Assembly: GCF_020379485.1 (NCBI RefSeq)
Contig: NC_063439.1
Location: 22,258,098 to 22,322,097, forward strand
Length of the DNA stretch: 64,000 bases
Direction: 5' to 3'
Origin: Brassica napus
Lineage: Eukaryota; Streptophyta; Magnoliopsida; Brassicales; Brassicaceae
This document shows positions 62,063 to 64,000 of the stretch, in pieces (within the stretch, counting starts at the first letter, position 1; the number at the start of each line of letters is the position of its first letter). The translations under genes and the position numbers were made by a program. The notes under the pieces were generated by a model. It saw nothing but the letters and a program-made list of their open reading frames with translations. It was not told the DNA's origin and made no database searches.

Positions 62063-64000
62063 TTGGTAGTGTTTACAATAATATAAAATAATTCTCGACA
62101 CTTGCCAAATTTCTGTTTGCAAAATCGAATAGAATTTATGCATGTCACCAATTTTAGTTGTATTGTAATATAACAACAATAATTTAAGTATGGGGAATTA
62201 GACCGTATATTCATAGGAAAAATAGAAATAAAGTTTATAACCATAACATTGCCTTGGCTATGATATTCTGTGTATTTGTGTATTAATTGCCTTTTTACCC
62301 TTTTATCACACATACTATTTTTTTCTTCTTCTCTCGCTCTTTATAATTTTGTTTACTTCATATCTGATCTTTCATTTTCTTTCGTAATATCACCACAATC
62401 ACCTTTGCCAATTATTTCCGTACAATCATCTGATCCAACAAGTGTGTCTGATCAATTTTCTTCATATCTTTGTTTGGATTTACAATTTTACTACTTTCGA
62501 TATATATGGATTAAGAAACAGAGGATGCATAAAACTATTGGAGAAGATGAACAGTACGCGTTGTGTTGTACTATTCTATTTGATAAACATAAAATAGTAC
62601 AATGCAACATGTATTGTTACATCATCTCCACGTCTTATCCTCCTCCTCCTCCTCCTCCTCCTCCTCCTCCTCCTCCTCCTCTTCTATCACCATCAGTTAC
62701 TACCAAAGATCCCACATGTAACATCGCCACGTTCAGTTGTTTCATCGCCACCACCATCTTCTCCTTTTCCACCATCGCCACCCGTAATCTCCTTACATCT
62801 TCCCAATATATCTTCTTCTCTCTTCCACTTTTCGTAGTAGTTTTTCTCCTCCATTATTCATGGCAACACTCTTTAATCCTTCTGCAAATTGTATTTTTTT
62901 ATAAGTTTCATGATTCTTAACATTCATTTTTCACACTCAAATTTAATATTTTTTTTGTTATTCTATTTGAAAAATAGAATAGAAATCGAACGTTCTCTTT
63001 CTTTCTTCGTCTTCCTCCGCCCGTTCTCTTCTTTCTCCTCCTCCTCCCTCCCTCCCTCCCTCATCTTCCTCCTTCCTCCTCCTCCGATCTCTTCCTACCT
63101 CGTCCTTCTCCTCCTCTTCCTTTTCCTCCAAATAGTGTACAATATATAGATCGATGTATACTATTTCTCTTCAAAAATAGTATAGTTTTATTTTTTATCT
63201 TGCATATACACAATAGACGCGTCACTAAGGAGAAAGTGGTCCAACTTTGCTTATAATTGTCACATCAAAGAGTAAACACTGTAGAATGGCTATATTCTTC
63301 ATTTGTGAACCCCTTATGAATATCCAGCAAATTGACCCTTTAAGTATACAATTTATTTCTCAACAAAAACAAACAAAGAACCTCTAAATTTATGAATCAG
63401 TAAACTTTACAAAAAAATATATTAAACAAAAAGGAACAGCAGGAACTATGGATTAGTGTTGCATTGGATCGTGAGAGCAGATAAAAAACAGCTATTTCAT
63501 CTCTACATGTTTTATTTATCAATTATTTAGCAGTTGTAAACCATCCATGTATTATAAGAACTGCATGAAAACAAACCTTAGTGCTACTACTATGTCATCA
63601 GGCAGAAGAGGTTAACAAAGTAACTTACAAAATACCGTTGTCTCTTTAGTTCATTAGTACTATTATTATTTTTAAGAATAACCACAATACTTGCGAGACA
63701 GAAACTTTGAAATGACTATACTACAAAATAGTGAGGGACCTTGATCCGTGAGGTGACATATTACCAACACTCGGACACTCTCCCACCAATATTTCATCAT
63801 TATGAATTTTCACCTCTAACTTGTTGTATATATATGCATTTATGATAGTCTAGTTTGATATAAATCTTTTTTCCTCTATAATCGCTATGATTAGCGTTAT
63901 AATAGTGATTAGTAAGGTATACAAATAATTTCTTACAGTTTATCCCTTATTGTAATGGCAAAGTTTACTAACTTGATGACATAAAAAAGTAGATTTAACC
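62063..64000. other. Intergenic, pyrimidine-rich tracts, no gene seen
   Basis: A (TCC)n microsatellite at 62638-62680 and a C/T-rich stretch at 62990-63130 create long but spurious open frames, including one of 216 codons. The rest is AT-rich. No exon is supported up to the window end. Confidence 0.5.

Noticed and set aside
62270..62920. 216-codon open frame with a hydrophobic start and a proline run
   Set aside because: The proline run is the (TCC)n microsatellite and the rest is compositionally random; no domain, no splice context, no homology.

Overview
The window is plant nuclear DNA from the mustard family, most likely a Brassica. It is AT-rich, its genes have spliced exons with GT/AG borders, and the proteins are near-identical to Arabidopsis ones. 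The gene order eIF3L - PEX4 - CXC-domain gene - SDN5-type exonuclease - TINY - exostosin gene matches Arabidopsis AT5G25754/57 - 25760 - 25790 - 25800 - 25810 - 25820 as I remember that map. Counterparts of AT5G25770 and AT5G25780 are not seen, as expected for a gene-thinned subgenome after the Brassica whole-genome triplication. No search could be run, so orthology rests on recognising the proteins.

Layout. 1-11.8 kb: intergenic DNA with a Helitron, a GC-rich poly(A) retroposon, MITEs, and a broken locus carrying one exon of ribosomal protein S14. 11.86 kb: tRNA-Phe(GAA). 12.9-15.1 kb: EIF3L (minus), divergent from PEX4 (15.8-16.6 kb, plus). 16.9-19.3 kb: a tesmin/TSO1-like CXC gene (minus) with an E2F-type site and MYB-core motifs upstream. 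20.0-21.0 kb: a complete non-autonomous Helitron. 21.2-24.2 kb: an SDN5-like exonuclease in 14 exons (minus). 25.3 kb: an hAT-type MITE. 27.4-31.6 kb: an EMBRYONIC FLOWER 1 gene (plus), which in Arabidopsis lies elsewhere on chromosome 5. 32.8-33.4 kb: an unrecognised relic. 35-37 kb: a MITE, tandem duplications and telomere-like repeats. 38.69-44.76 kb: a complete-ended 6.07-kb CACTA transposon with two leftward transposase genes and four arrays of palindromic repeats. 46.7-47.4 kb: TINY (minus). 47.8-49.4 kb: a second GC-rich retroposon with a 39-nt T run. 56.2-58.4 kb: a GT47 exostosin-family gene (minus). 58.4-64 kb: repeats including a SINE.

The host genes are independent housekeeping or regulatory genes: translation initiation, peroxisomal ubiquitin conjugation, cell-cycle-type transcription control, small-RNA turnover, Polycomb repression, an AP2/ERF stress-growth regulator, and Golgi glycosyl transfer. 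The accessory DNA holds the less expected signals. These are a CACTA element that looks like two units fused together, its transposase gene whose start codon is split by an intron, and at least thirteen tiny (13-32 bp) mostly A/T-run inserts, each bracketed by an exact 9-19 bp direct repeat, which look like scars of extremely truncated retroposition.
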